64,000 bases of DNA from Desulfurivibrio sp044068625 (GTDB lineage Bacteria > Desulfobacterota > Desulfobulbia > Desulfobulbales > Desulfurivibrionaceae): positions 62,001 through 126,000 of the forward strand of contig NZ_JBIPKH010000004.1 in NCBI RefSeq assembly GCF_044068625.1, written 5' to 3'. How positions within the stretch are numbered: position 1 is the stretch's first letter; each line of letters opens with the position of its first letter. Below are positions 24,817-33,195 of the stretch, one piece after another. Under the pieces are notes generated by a model. That model saw only the letters and a program-made list of their open reading frames with translations, had not been told where the DNA came from and searched no databases. A program made the translations under genes and the position numbers.

Positions 24817-25245
24817 CTATTCGATGGTCACTTTCTTGACCTGGTGGTCAAGGGAACTCTTGTCGATGTAGCTGATCGCGTGACGATGCAAGGCGACATA
24901 GGATTTGGCGGCCTCGTCATCCCGGACCGCCAGGGGCAGGATACCGCTGCCGCTGTAAAGAATCTTTTTCCAGTAAACCGAAAGTTGGACCGGCGACTTT
25001 TCCAGCAGCTCCCGGGTGAACTTTTCATGGATATCATCATTGGTGTTCATGACCAGGGTAATGGAGCTGTTGTCCGGCCAGCGGAGCTGCTTGCCGAGAA
25101 AGATATTGCGCACCTCCTCGATCCCCAGCCGCTGGACGGGGTTGTCCTTATGGACCACGATGATGTATTCCGCGGCCCTGGCCGACCAATCCTGCCCCAG
25201 CAGGAAAATCGTGATCAAGACCAAAATATGGAAGGGTTTTCTCAT
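24817..25245 (-). CDS. Small PstS-like periplasmic binding protein
   Basis: The 142-residue precursor has a signal peptide (MRKPFHILVLITIFLLGQDWSARA) and a compact PstS-like domain: YIIVVHKDNPVQRLGIEEVRNIFLGKQLRWPDNSSITLVMN, FTRELLEKSPVQLSVYWKK and AISYIDKSS. Such truncated phosphate-binding-like proteins are common beside sensor kinases in deltaproteobacterial-type genomes. It ends four bases before the kinase start, so it may present a ligand to the kinase's periplasmic domain. That role is an inference. Confidence 0.75.
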   Translation of the reverse strand: MRKPFHILVLITIFLLGQDWSARAAEYIIVVHKDNPVQRLGIEEVRNIFLGKQLRWPDNSSITLVMNTNDDIHEKFTRELLEKSPVQLSVYWKKILYSGSGILPLAVRDDEAAKSYVALHRHAISYIDKSSLDHQVKKVTIE

Positions 25246-25263
25246 GGGCCACGTTTGTTTCTT

Positions 25264-26556
25264 TTAATCCACCAGCGACTCTTCTTGCCAAATTTCTTCC
25301 TCAAATAACGAGGGGTCTGAGCTGGAGGCCCCGGGGGTAGCGGCGCCGGGCAAGGTTTGGAAGATGGGGAAGCGCACGTCGAAATCGGCCTGAATGATCT
25401 GGATCCGGTTGTTGAACAGGTCGGCGACGACCAGGCGGCCCCGGCGGTCCATGGTGATGGCGCTGGGAAAGTTGAACCAGAGTGGTCCGGTACCCCGACC
25501 GCCGAACTCAAAGACGAATTTGCCGCTGGTATCGTAAACCAAAATGGTGTGGCGCATGTAGTCCACCACATAAATGCTTTTACGGTCCTCATCGACGGCC
25601 AGGCCGCGGGGCCGGCTCATTTTGCCAGAAGAGCCCCCCTTTTCCCCGAAACTGAAGAGAAAATCCTCGTTGGGGGAGTAGACGTAGACCTTGCTGGTCT
25701 CCTCGCTGAGCAGAAAAAGCCGCCCATCCCGATCGCGGACGATGTCGTTGACGGTAACCGGGTGCCGGCCCGGACCGCCGCTCTCTCTGGGCTGGCGCAG
25801 CCGGGACTGGGGGAGCAGTTCCGGCGGCAGGCCCAGGGGGTTGTCGTCGAGCTGTTCCGGGGCCGGGGCCGGGGCCGTTTCCTCCAGCGGGCTGTCGACC
25901 CCCGGCACCAGGCCAAGTTCCTCCGGCGGCATGATCCGGTCCACGGGGCTCAGCCAGCGCAGGAACTTACCGTCCGGCCCCAGGACCAGCACCCCCCGGC
26001 GGTTGATGCCGCTCAGGTAGATGTTGCCGGTTCTGCCCACCACCCCCCTTTGCGGTGAAAAACCTTCCGCCTGGGGAAACTGGTCGAAGCGGATCTCCTC
26101 CACCGGGAAAAAAGCCCCGTTGAGGATGGTTAGCCGGGGTGGATGGCTGGACGAACGGCCTTGGCAGACAAAGATTCGATCGCTGCGGGGATCAAAAAAA
26201 ACCCCCTGGGGAGCGGTCAGTCCCCGGCCGGGCCCCAGGAAAAGGTGGGGGAAAAGGGCGTTGTCGTAGATCACGAAACCTCTTTTGCCGCCACTGAGGA
26301 CATAGACCTCCTCCTGCTCATAATCAAAGGCCACCGTGGAGGGGGAGCGCAGGCGCTGCCCCTGATGATCCTCGTTCAAAATGGCCACCACCGAGAACGG
26401 CTCCTGGGGGGGCGGCTCCGTTGTCCGGCCCGGCTGAGCCAGCAGAACGAGGACCGGGACCACCGACAGCAACGCCAGCAGAACCTTGCCCGCCGGCGGG
26501 CTGATTAGGGGAAAAAAGGAGACAAGTTCACGCATGGTCGATTCCGGTCGCCTCAT
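25264..26556 (-). CDS. NHL-type beta-propeller protein, exported
   Basis: About 430 residues, with an N-terminal hydrophobic segment (KVLLALLSVVPVLVLLAQPG) and NHL-like blades: SPSTVAFDYEQEEVYVLSGG, APQGVFFDPRSDRIFVCQG, MSRPRGLAVDEDRKSIYVVD, FPSAITMDRRGRLVVADLFNNRIQI. A proline-rich linker interrupts the propeller near the middle. The ATG at 26556 overlaps the decaheme stop as TGATG, indicating coupled translation. Propellers of this kind often accompany extracellular cytochromes, as I recall for the Geobacter omcS region; a scaffold or assembly role is inferred. Confidence 0.82.
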   Translation of the reverse strand: MRRPESTMRELVSFFPLISPPAGKVLLALLSVVPVLVLLAQPGRTTEPPPQEPFSVVAILNEDHQGQRLRSPSTVAFDYEQEEVYVLSGGKRGFVIYDNALFPHLFLGPGRGLTAPQGVFFDPRSDRIFVCQGRSSSHPPRLTILNGAFFPVEEIRFDQFPQAEGFSPQRGVVGRTGNIYLSGINRRGVLVLGPDGKFLRWLSPVDRIMPPEELGLVPGVDSPLEETAPAPAPEQLDDNPLGLPPELLPQSRLRQPRESGGPGRHPVTVNDIVRDRDGRLFLLSEETSKVYVYSPNEDFLFSFGEKGGSSGKMSRPRGLAVDEDRKSIYVVDYMRHTILVYDTSGKFVFEFGGRGTGPLWFNFPSAITMDRRGRLVVADLFNNRIQIIQADFDVRFPIFQTLPGAATPGASSSDPSLFEEEIWQEESLVD

Positions 26557-27731
26557 CAGTAGTGGCATTGGCTGCAGATGTGACCGCCGAGAATGTCGCC
26601 GATCAGCAGATACTTGAAGTTGGAGTCATGGGGGTTATGACAGCTGGTGCAGGTAAAGCTCCGCTCCGGCCGGCGAGGATCCTTGGCTCCGGCCACCGGA
26701 TGCCCCCCCACCGGATGGCCCCTGGTCACTCCGGCCAGGGAGGTGTGGCAGCTGACGCAGAGATCGTTGATCGATTTGTGGAGCATGAAGCGGTGATCCT
26801 CGGCGTGGGGGTCATGGCAGATGGTGCAGCCGATCCCCCTTAGGATCCCGTGGACGTAAAAAGCCGGATTATCGCGGCTCACCATGTTCTGCTTGTCGGT
26901 ATGGCAGGCAACGCACAGGCTGTCTTTGCCTTCGGCCCAGAGTTGTCCCCGGTTAATATCCCCATGGGGATTGTGGCAGATGGTGCAATCGCCGGTGCCC
27001 ACCGGGCCGTGAATATGTTTTTTGTCCAGCCAGCTTTTTTTGCTGATGTGGCAGCGGAAGCAGGTGTCCTCCACCTTGCCGGCGGGGATGGCGATACGCA
27101 GGGGCTCGTCACCCTGCTTGTGGCAGGCCAGGCATTGAAATTTGACCGCCGGGCTGTGTTGCCAGGGGGTCTTATCCAGCACGCTGCCGTGGCAGGAAAA
27201 GCAGAAGGATTGGGTCGCCTCCTCGGCCCTGCCCGGGCGATTGATCTTCTCGGTGTCATGGCACTGGGCGCAGGCGGCGGGCAGCAGTTTGTCGTCGTGG
27301 AACTGGTAGTAGTTGCGTTCCTTGCGATTGATCTGCATCAGGGAGCGCAGGGGGCGAAAGGTTACGGTTATGGTTTTGCCGGCGGGCAGCAGCTCAAAGC
27401 TGTTGCTGCCCGCTTTCAGCGGAACCCGGAAGTGGGCGTACCAGTTGCCGTCCACCGGCCACATCCCTTGGGGGGAGAAGAGCAAATCACCGCTCCTGAC
27501 CTGCATCTTCTCCTGTCTGGCGGCTTCCTTTACCCGCACCACCACGGTGGTGGCCGGATTTTTGGCGTGAATCAGCGCCTTGTCGGGGGGGACCAGGATC
27601 TCCGCCCCGGCCGCCGGGGCGGAGATCGGCCATAATGAGGCCAGGGCCAGCACCAGGGCAAGAAACACCGGGTTCAGCCGCAAGTGGATCCGGCGGGTGA
27701 AAGGGGTTCCGGTGGGAATATTTTCGATCAT
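26556..27731 (-). CDS. Decaheme c-type cytochrome with N-terminal Ig-like domain
   Basis: About 391 residues. A signal peptide (NPVFLALVLALASLWPISAPAAGA) and a beta-rich domain (about residues 45-140) precede ten CXXCH motifs: CAQCH, CFSCH, CLACH, CFRCH, CTICH, CVACH, CTICH, CVSCH, CTSCH, CSQCH, the last at the extreme C-terminus. Pairs alternate as CxxCHNPH and LCxxCH, the doubled-CXXCH pattern. It is a periplasmic or outer-surface electron carrier. The start is set at 27731, nine bases after GGAG; ATG 27746 is possible. It shares its layout with the 16-heme protein at 33196. Confidence 0.88.
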   Translation of the reverse strand: MIENIPTGTPFTRRIHLRLNPVFLALVLALASLWPISAPAAGAEILVPPDKALIHAKNPATTVVVRVKEAARQEKMQVRSGDLLFSPQGMWPVDGNWYAHFRVPLKAGSNSFELLPAGKTITVTFRPLRSLMQINRKERNYYQFHDDKLLPAACAQCHDTEKINRPGRAEEATQSFCFSCHGSVLDKTPWQHSPAVKFQCLACHKQGDEPLRIAIPAGKVEDTCFRCHISKKSWLDKKHIHGPVGTGDCTICHNPHGDINRGQLWAEGKDSLCVACHTDKQNMVSRDNPAFYVHGILRGIGCTICHDPHAEDHRFMLHKSINDLCVSCHTSLAGVTRGHPVGGHPVAGAKDPRRPERSFTCTSCHNPHDSNFKYLLIGDILGGHICSQCHY

Positions 27732-27770
27732 CGTTGCGATCTCCATGCGAAATATGGAATTGGGCGCCGA

Positions 27771-28802
27771 TCAATCATCCGATTGATGTGATCGCTCCAG
27801 TAACTCATAGGCTCGACGGAACTCCTCAGCCGCCTTCTGGTGCTCACCATTTTTGCTCAACAGAATGCCCAGGGCGGAGCGCAGCCGGTGGTCGCGGCCG
27901 TTGCGGAACAGCATGGCCCGCAGATCATCGATCGCCTCTTCCACCTCGCCCTGCTCGCCTTTGACCAGGGCCGCGCAGACTTCGCCCTGGAGGGAGTCGG
28001 GCTCCAGGCCCAGACCTTTGTTCAGGGAGCTTTCCGCCTCGGGCAAGCGTTTAAGCTCCAGGAAAATGCAGCCCAGCTCGATATGGGCTTCGGCCAGCTT
28101 GGGGTTCCTGCCGATGGCCGTTTGGAACTCCCGGGCCGCCGCCTCCACCTGTCCCTTGCTGCGCAAAGCTTTGCCCAGGCCCAGGTGGCGCCGGGCTGCC
28201 AGCTCTTCCGGATCTCGGACCTCCATCACCGGGTTCAGTTCCGCCTCCACCTGCTCCCTGGTTTTCTCCCCGCTCAGGATTTCGATCTCGCCTTTGATCG
28301 AGTCCACCATGGAACGACCATAGCCGAAGCCGTTGACCACCCGGCCTTGACCGTCCACCAGCAGAACCGCCGGCAGCACGAAGACCCCCAGGGCTCCGTA
28401 AACATCCTGAGTGGGATCAAAGTAGCCGGGAGAGGTGAAGCCGGCAGCCTGGGTCACCTCCCTGATCACCTCGGTGGAGTCCCCCTGGCCGTTGATGACC
28501 AGCAGACGTACCTTCTTGTCGGCAAAAAAAGAGTTCAACTTCTGCAGCTGCTCCAGAGCGGAGATGGAACGCTCTTTTTTGGTCGGCAGATCGGCCCCCC
28601 AGAAGGCCAGCACCACCGGCCGGTCGCCCAGCTGGTTAAGGGCAAGCTTCTCCTGGGATTCCACCGCCTGCAGCGCGGCGGCGGGCAGCATATCCCCCTG
28701 GTCTATGGCCCGGAAAGGGAAGGGCTCGGCGGCGCCGCAGTCGAGCAGCAGCGAAAAGATCGACAAGAAAGAGAAGATGATGGAATAGCGGAAGATTTTC
28801 AA
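27771..28802 (-). CDS. Thioredoxin-fold/TPR protein lacking the redox cysteines
   Basis: About 343 residues. A signal segment (IFRYSIIFSFLSIFSLLL) is followed by a TlpA/redoxin-like domain (about 35-185; PVVLAFWGADLPTKKERSISALEQLQ, YGALGVFVLPAVLLVDGQGRVV, cis-Pro present) and TPR repeats (about 210-340). The usual WCxxC is WGADLP, so thiol chemistry looks lost. TTG 28802 is chosen because AGAGAGG lies seven bases upstream; a longer upstream extension has no protein character. It heads the operon with the decaheme cytochrome, propeller, PstS-like protein and kinase. A chaperone or scaffold role is inferred. Confidence 0.75.
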   Translation of the reverse strand: MKIFRYSIIFSFLSIFSLLLDCGAAEPFPFRAIDQGDMLPAAALQAVESQEKLALNQLGDRPVVLAFWGADLPTKKERSISALEQLQKLNSFFADKKVRLLVINGQGDSTEVIREVTQAAGFTSPGYFDPTQDVYGALGVFVLPAVLLVDGQGRVVNGFGYGRSMVDSIKGEIEILSGEKTREQVEAELNPVMEVRDPEELAARRHLGLGKALRSKGQVEAAAREFQTAIGRNPKLAEAHIELGCIFLELKRLPEAESSLNKGLGLEPDSLQGEVCAALVKGEQGEVEEAIDDLRAMLFRNGRDHRLRSALGILLSKNGEHQKAAEEFRRAYELLERSHQSDD

Positions 28803-28937
28803 GGACACACCTCTCTCCGAGTGGATGCCGCCCGGTGGGCCGCATACAGTTGCTTTTGCGGGTGGCCGCAGGTAAACCGGCACTGAACAGAGATGTGGGG
28901 GGAGGAGGGCGACGGGAACGCCCTCACTCATTCATAC

Positions 28938-28966
28938 TCTATACAATGGGTCCGGCCAATGGGCAA
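28938..28966 (-). promoter_or_regulatory. Putative sigma-70 promoter of the minus-strand cytochrome/kinase operon
   Basis: Minus strand TTGCCC (28966-28961) and TATAGA (28943-28938) are 17 bases apart, some 135 bases ahead of the first gene. The 273-base divergent gap shows no other clear element. Confidence 0.5.
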
Positions 28967-29075
28967 TGGAGAAAATCAGCATTAGACCAAAAAATCGTGG
29001 TTTGTCCGGCTCCCTTGGGGTAGTTTTCCGGTGATATCGGCTTAAGTTGAAATTTTAGTCTGGGAGATAAGTGAG

Positions 29076-30419
29076 ATGAAGGTGTTGATCGTCGATGATG
29101 ACCAGGCCCTCTGTCGATCCATGCAGATCACCCTTGGGCTCAATCGGCACGAGGCCCGCTGCTGTTTTGCCGCCGGGGCCGGGATCGAGGAGGCCCGGAA
29201 GTGGGGCCCGGATCTGATTTTTCTGGATGTCAATCTGCCCGACCAGAGCGGCTTGTCGGCCCTGACCGAACTGCTGGCCCTTTCCGGCCGGCCCACGGTG
29301 GTGATCATGACCGGTGAGACCGATAACTTCACGGCGGTGGAAGCGATGCGGGGCGGGGCCTTCGACTTCCTGCGCAAACCGCTGGACCTTGATGAGCTGC
29401 ACGCCATTGTCAAGCGGGTCAGGCGTTTACAGGGGCGTCCCGGCAGCGGTCCGGGGGAGGCGGCTTTGCCGGCTGCGGCTTCAACCCAGGAGATGATCGG
29501 GGCCCACCCCAAAGTGGTCGAGTTGCATAAGCAGATCGGGCTGTTGGCCCGGAGTCGGGTGACGGTCCTGATCCAGGGGGAATCGGGTACCGGCAAGGAG
29601 CTGGCGGCCCGAATTCTCCATGAAGCGGCGGCCTCAGATCGCCCCTTTGTCGCCGTCAACTGTTCAGCCGTGGTTCCCACCCTGCTGGAGAGCGAGTTTT
29701 TTGGCCACGAAAAAGGGGCCTTTACCGGCGCCGACCGGACCAAGGTCGGCAAGCTGGAGCATGCCGAGCGGGGGACGGTCTTTCTGGATGAGATCGGCGA
29801 TATGCCTTTGGATCTGCAGGCCAAACTGCTGCGGGTCCTCCAGGAGGAGGAGTTTGTGCGGGTGGGCGGGCTGGATACCATCCCCCTGCGGGCCAGAATG
29901 GTGGCGGCCACCCATTGCGATCTGCCCGCGCTGGTGCGGGAGGGGCGTTTTCGGGAGGATCTCTTTTACCGGCTCAGTGTCTCCATGCTGCGGATCCCTC
30001 CCCTGAGGGAGCGACGCAGTGATATTCCGTTGCTGGTGGAGGCCCTGCTGGCCAAGATCGCCGCTAAACTGCAGTGCGCCAAACCCCGCCTGGATGACGG
30101 GGCCATGCGGCGTTTGCTGGCCCACAACTGGCCCGGTAACGTCCGGGAGTTGGAGAACGTATTGACCCGGGCGGTGGCCCTGGCCGTTGATTCGGTGCTG
30201 ACCGCCGGTGATCTGCAGTTGCTCGCCGCAGACGGCAGCCTGGCCGCGGAAGAGTCGGAGCTCCCCCTGACCCTGGCCGAGGCGGAGAAGATTCATGTGG
30301 AAAAAACCCTGCTGGGCCTGCGCTGGAATATCAGCCGGGCCGCCCGGCAACTGGATGTTTCCCCCACCACCCTGCGCAAAAAGATCAGCGACTATCACTT
30401 GGCCAATCCCTACGATTGA
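29076..30419 (+). CDS. Sigma-54-dependent NtrC-family response regulator
   Basis: The 447 residues are a receiver (VLIVDDDQ, phospho-Asp in LIFLDVNLPD, Lys in FLRKPLD), an AAA+ domain (GESGTGKE Walker A, KGAFTGADRTKVG sigma-54 contact loop, FLDEIGDM Walker B, NWPGNVRELENVL) and a Fis-type helix-turn-helix (ISRAARQLDVSPTTLRKKI). The intact GAFTGA means it can activate sigma-54 RNA polymerase. Its cognate kinase is probably the one at 22866-24812. Two sigma-54 promoters with matching upstream sites flank it, one directly downstream. Confidence 0.95.
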   Translation: MKVLIVDDDQALCRSMQITLGLNRHEARCCFAAGAGIEEARKWGPDLIFLDVNLPDQSGLSALTELLALSGRPTVVIMTGETDNFTAVEAMRGGAFDFLRKPLDLDELHAIVKRVRRLQGRPGSGPGEAALPAAASTQEMIGAHPKVVELHKQIGLLARSRVTVLIQGESGTGKELAARILHEAAASDRPFVAVNCSAVVPTLLESEFFGHEKGAFTGADRTKVGKLEHAERGTVFLDEIGDMPLDLQAKLLRVLQEEEFVRVGGLDTIPLRARMVAATHCDLPALVREGRFREDLFYRLSVSMLRIPPLRERRSDIPLLVEALLAKIAAKLQCAKPRLDDGAMRRLLAHNWPGNVRELENVLTRAVALAVDSVLTAGDLQLLAADGSLAAEESELPLTLAEAEKIHVEKTLLGLRWNISRAARQLDVSPTTLRKKISDYHLANPYD

Positions 30420-30448
30420 TCCTGGCCACTCCTGCTGAATCCGACTGG

Positions 30449-30480
30449 CCAGTTTCTGAACGGTGGTCCCCAGAAACTGG
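30449..30480 (+). promoter_or_regulatory. Paired activator sites upstream of the main cytochrome operon
   Basis: CCAGTTTCTG (30449-30458) and its exact inverse CAGAAACTGG (30471-30480) are 22 bases apart start to start and end 91 bases before a -24 element. The same word and spacing occur at 20419-20450. It could also be read as a hairpin after the regulator gene, but there is no T run. Confidence 0.65.
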
Positions 30481-30571
30481 TGGCCCGGCGGCTTGACCAC
30501 CCGGGGGCGCCCCCCCCACGGAACAGCGCCCCGGGCCTGTTCTGTCAGTTTTTTGTAAATTTATGGTTGTC

Positions 30572-30587
30572 TGGCATTGATTTTGCT
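30572..30587 (+). promoter_or_regulatory. Sigma-54 promoter of the main cytochrome operon
   Basis: TGGCATTGATTTTGCT fits TGGCAC-N5-TTGCW with GG-N10-GC. Start would be near 30598, leaving a leader of about 240 bases before the cytochrome. Confidence 0.75.
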
Positions 30588-30667
30588 CAGGGTACAATGG
30601 CGTGTCCGGCACCCTCGTTTTGAGGTGGGGCAGCAATATTAAGAAAAATTAAATTTATGAAAAATTT

Positions 30668-30697
30668 TTGACAAAGATCGGGATGGTTTGATATTAT
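30668..30697 (+). promoter_or_regulatory. Sigma-70 promoter of the main cytochrome operon
   Basis: A perfect TTGACA (30668-30673) is followed after 18 bases by TATTAT (30692-30697), within an AT-rich stretch. This gives a second promoter for the same gene with a leader of roughly 130 bases. Confidence 0.65.
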
Positions 30698-30798
30698 ACA
30701 ACCATGGACGATGTTTAACTTTTTAGAGGAAGTGTTTAAGTCAAGAGGAGGTTTGCCAAGGTAACAGAGCGGCACAGTGTTGTGGGGGAGTAGTTAAA

Positions 30799-30811
30799 GT
30801 ACATAATGTAC
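30799..30811. promoter_or_regulatory. 13-bp palindrome near the ribosome site
   Basis: GTACAT-A-ATGTAC is a perfect odd palindrome, 15 bases ahead of the AGGGGAGG ribosome site of the OmcS-like gene. It could be an operator for a dimeric repressor or a small RNA hairpin. It may also be chance. Confidence 0.35.
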
Positions 30812-30837
30812 GGGAAAACAAGGGGAGGTAGTAACTA

Positions 30838-31925
30838 TGAAACTTGTAAACAGGAAAATCTTTGGTTTTACCGCGGTGGCGGCGACCTTGTGTCTGCTGC
30901 CCGCTCTGGCCCAGTCCCAGGTGCGCGGCCAGTGCGCCGATTGCCACACCATGCATAACAGCCAGGATGGCGCGGCCATGGCGACGGGTGGTCCCCACGG
31001 CATGCTGCTGACCGGCGACTGCATCGGTTGTCACACCAACCCCACTGATGGCAGTGGCCGCGGCGGCTCCAGCGACAACATACCCTTTGTCCATCACACC
31101 AGCGGCGCCCCCGACCAGGCCGCTGGCGGCATGTTGGCCGGCGGCAGCTTCTACTGGGTCCTTACCGATGATGCCAAGGGGCACAACGTCCTGGGGATTG
31201 CCGGTCCCGACGATAACTTTGGCAATCCGCTGCTGCCCCCCGGCGGCACCGCCCTGGGCGCCCAGTTGACCTGTGCCGGCACCAATGGCTGTCACGGTGA
31301 TCGGACTGTGGAAGGTGACTACGCCGCCTTGAGCGGGGCCCATCACGCCGCGCCCAAGGCGGCTAATGCCGCTTCCGGTTACATGGATGGTGATGGCATG
31401 GCCAACAGCTTTCGCTTCCTGTTGGGGGTCAAGGGGATCGAGTCTCCCGACTGGGAGGCTCTGCTGGATCAAACCACCCGTAACGTTTATTACGGGATTG
31501 ACCGGAGTGCCGATACCCAGAACGACACGGCCACCATCAGCAGCCTCTGTGGTCAGTGCCACGGCGATTATCATGCCAATGCCGCCGGGGAGATCAGTGT
31601 CGGCGGGGCCATGAACTCGCCCTGGGTTCGTCATCCCACCGATTTTGATATGGTGGGGATCGGTGGTGAGTATGCCACCTATGAGTACAGCATGGAAGCC
31701 CCGGTGGCCTCCAGCAACATCAGCGCCGCCTATACCAGGCCCCTTGCGGCGGAGATCATGACCACCCCCGGTGACGCCATTGTCACCTGTATCTCCTGCC
31801 ATCGCGCCCATGGCTCCGCCCATGATGATTTGCTGCGCTGGAATTACGGCAGCATGCAGGCCCATGATGCCGGTGCCGCCGCCGGAACCGGCTGCTTCCA
31901 CTGCCACACCACCAAGGACAGCTAA
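30838..31925 (+). CDS. OmcS-like hexaheme cytochrome, paralogue 2
   Basis: About 362 residues starting MKLVNRKIFGFTAVAATLCLLPALAQSQ (signal peptide). Six heme sites in the order I recall for OmcS: CADCHTMHNSQ, CIGCH, CX5CH (CAGTNGCH), CGQCHGDYH, CISCHRAHGS, CFHCHTTKD. KGHNV, FRFLLGVKGIESP and WVRHPTD are shared with the other three paralogues. It is the best candidate here for the main nanowire subunit: it has two promoters, a strong AGGGGAGG ribosome site and its own powerful terminator. The role in filaments is inferred, not shown. Confidence 0.87.
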
Positions 31926-31940
31926 TCCAGAAGGTCCAAG

Positions 31941-31985
31941 TTGTCCACTCCGGCTCACCATGAGTCGGAGTGGACAAGCTTTTTC
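31941..31985 (+). terminator. Very strong intercistronic terminator
   Basis: A 17-pair stem (31941-31957 with 31961-31977, one GU) closes a three-base loop and is followed by GCTTTTT. It sits 16 bases after the paralogue-2 stop, so downstream genes depend on readthrough or other promoters. Confidence 0.92.
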
Positions 31986-32058
31986 AGCGGTGAGCGGTTT
32001 TGCTTTTTTTGACCGCTCCGGGGCTACAGTTGCGAAGAGATTCAGGGAGGCTTGGGCG

Positions 32059-33093
32059 ATGGGAGGGGGTTGGGCCGCGGCTCTGCTGCTTGGCGTCGGG
32101 TTGTTGCTGGTGGCTGGCTCAAGCCAGGCCGGAGTCGGCAACTCCTGCTTCGATTGCCATACCATGCACCACTCCGAGGCCGGTTCGACTCTGCTGCTGA
32201 TCTCCGGCTGTGTGGGTTGTCACTCCCACGACGGTCCGGAGACCGTGGTTGAAATGGGTGCCGCCCGCATCCCCATCGTCTACAATACCGGCGGACCGCC
32301 CGATGCCATGTTGGCCGGCGGTAATTTCCACTGGGTGGCCACCATGGGCGATAAGTATGGCCACAATGTTCTGGGGGTCAGCGGTCCCGATCAGTATCTG
32401 GCCACCGCCCCCGGCGGCTCGGCGGGTTGCGCCAACAGCTGCCATCAGAGCCTGGCTCGGGCCGAGGTTCATGTCCCGGGGGGCACTCTGGCCCTTGACG
32501 ACGGTTGTCAAAGCTGTCACGGCAGCGTTAAGCATCATCGGCCGGAGCGGCCACCGGGAACCCCGGCCGATGCCGAAACCGGCTGGTACCGTTTTCTCAA
32601 GGCCCCCGAGCTGCACGGTTTTGCCGCCAACAAACCCGGGGTGGGTGGAATTGGCACCAACGATTGGGAGCGTCATGCCGATAGTTCTCACCACAACATC
32701 TACCTGGCCGATGACGGCAGCGGCAACCCGACGCAGCGCTCCCTCAGCCGTTTTTGCTCGGGCTGCCATCAAGATTTTCATACCAAGGTCGGTGGCGCCA
32801 CCCCCTGGCTGCGCCACCCCACCAATTACGCCATTCCCGACCGGGGCGAATTCGCGGCGGTGATTGGAGCGCCTTACAACCCCCAGGTACCGGTGGCCAA
32901 ACCCGATCTCTATAGCCATCGGCCCGAAGTGGTGGAGCCGGGCGACCAGGTGGCCTGCGTTTCATGTCACCGGGCCCACGGCAGTCCCTATCCCGATATG
33001 CTGCGCTGGGATTATAGTCAGATGCGGGCCCATCAGGGTGGTGAGGCCGCCGGCAACGGTTGTTTTTTCTGCCATACAGCCAAGGATGCCTGA
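32059..33093 (+). CDS. OmcS-like cytochrome, paralogue 3 (7 heme sites)
   Basis: The 344-residue precursor has a signal peptide (AAALLLGVGLLLVAGSSQA) and sites CFDCHTMHHSE, CVGCH, CX3CH (CANSCH), CQSCH, CSGCHQDFH, CVSCHRAHGS and CFFCHTAKD. Landmarks YGHNV, YRFLKAPE and WLRHPTN align it with its paralogues; CQSCH is the extra site relative to OmcS. ATG 32059 is set by GGGAGG at 32045-32050; the open frame continues upstream into the preceding gene but is not coding there. It begins the long run of genes after the terminator. Confidence 0.85.
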   Translation: MGGGWAAALLLGVGLLLVAGSSQAGVGNSCFDCHTMHHSEAGSTLLLISGCVGCHSHDGPETVVEMGAARIPIVYNTGGPPDAMLAGGNFHWVATMGDKYGHNVLGVSGPDQYLATAPGGSAGCANSCHQSLARAEVHVPGGTLALDDGCQSCHGSVKHHRPERPPGTPADAETGWYRFLKAPELHGFAANKPGVGGIGTNDWERHADSSHHNIYLADDGSGNPTQRSLSRFCSGCHQDFHTKVGGATPWLRHPTNYAIPDRGEFAAVIGAPYNPQVPVAKPDLYSHRPEVVEPGDQVACVSCHRAHGSPYPDMLRWDYSQMRAHQGGEAAGNGCFFCHTAKDA

Positions 33094-33195
33094 GCGGGAG
33101 GCGGACCAGTCGCCCCGCTTCCAGCAAGGGTAATGCTGATGGTATTTTTACGTTTTGCTCAGTAATTTAAGTGGCGACACCCGGGAGGAGTGGAG

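Noticed and set aside
30770..30784. GGCACAGTGTTGTG as another -24/-12 promoter
   Set aside because: The GG to GC spacing required for sigma-54 is not met.
30598..30836. Possible GEMM-type (c-di-GMP or cGAMP) riboswitch in the leader of paralogue 2
   Set aside because: I looked for the conserved GCACAGGGCAAACC and GACGCAAAGC words and did not find them.
31771..32058. Upstream part of the open frame of paralogue 3
   Set aside because: It lies inside paralogue 2 and the terminator; the signal peptide and ribosome site fix the start at 32059.
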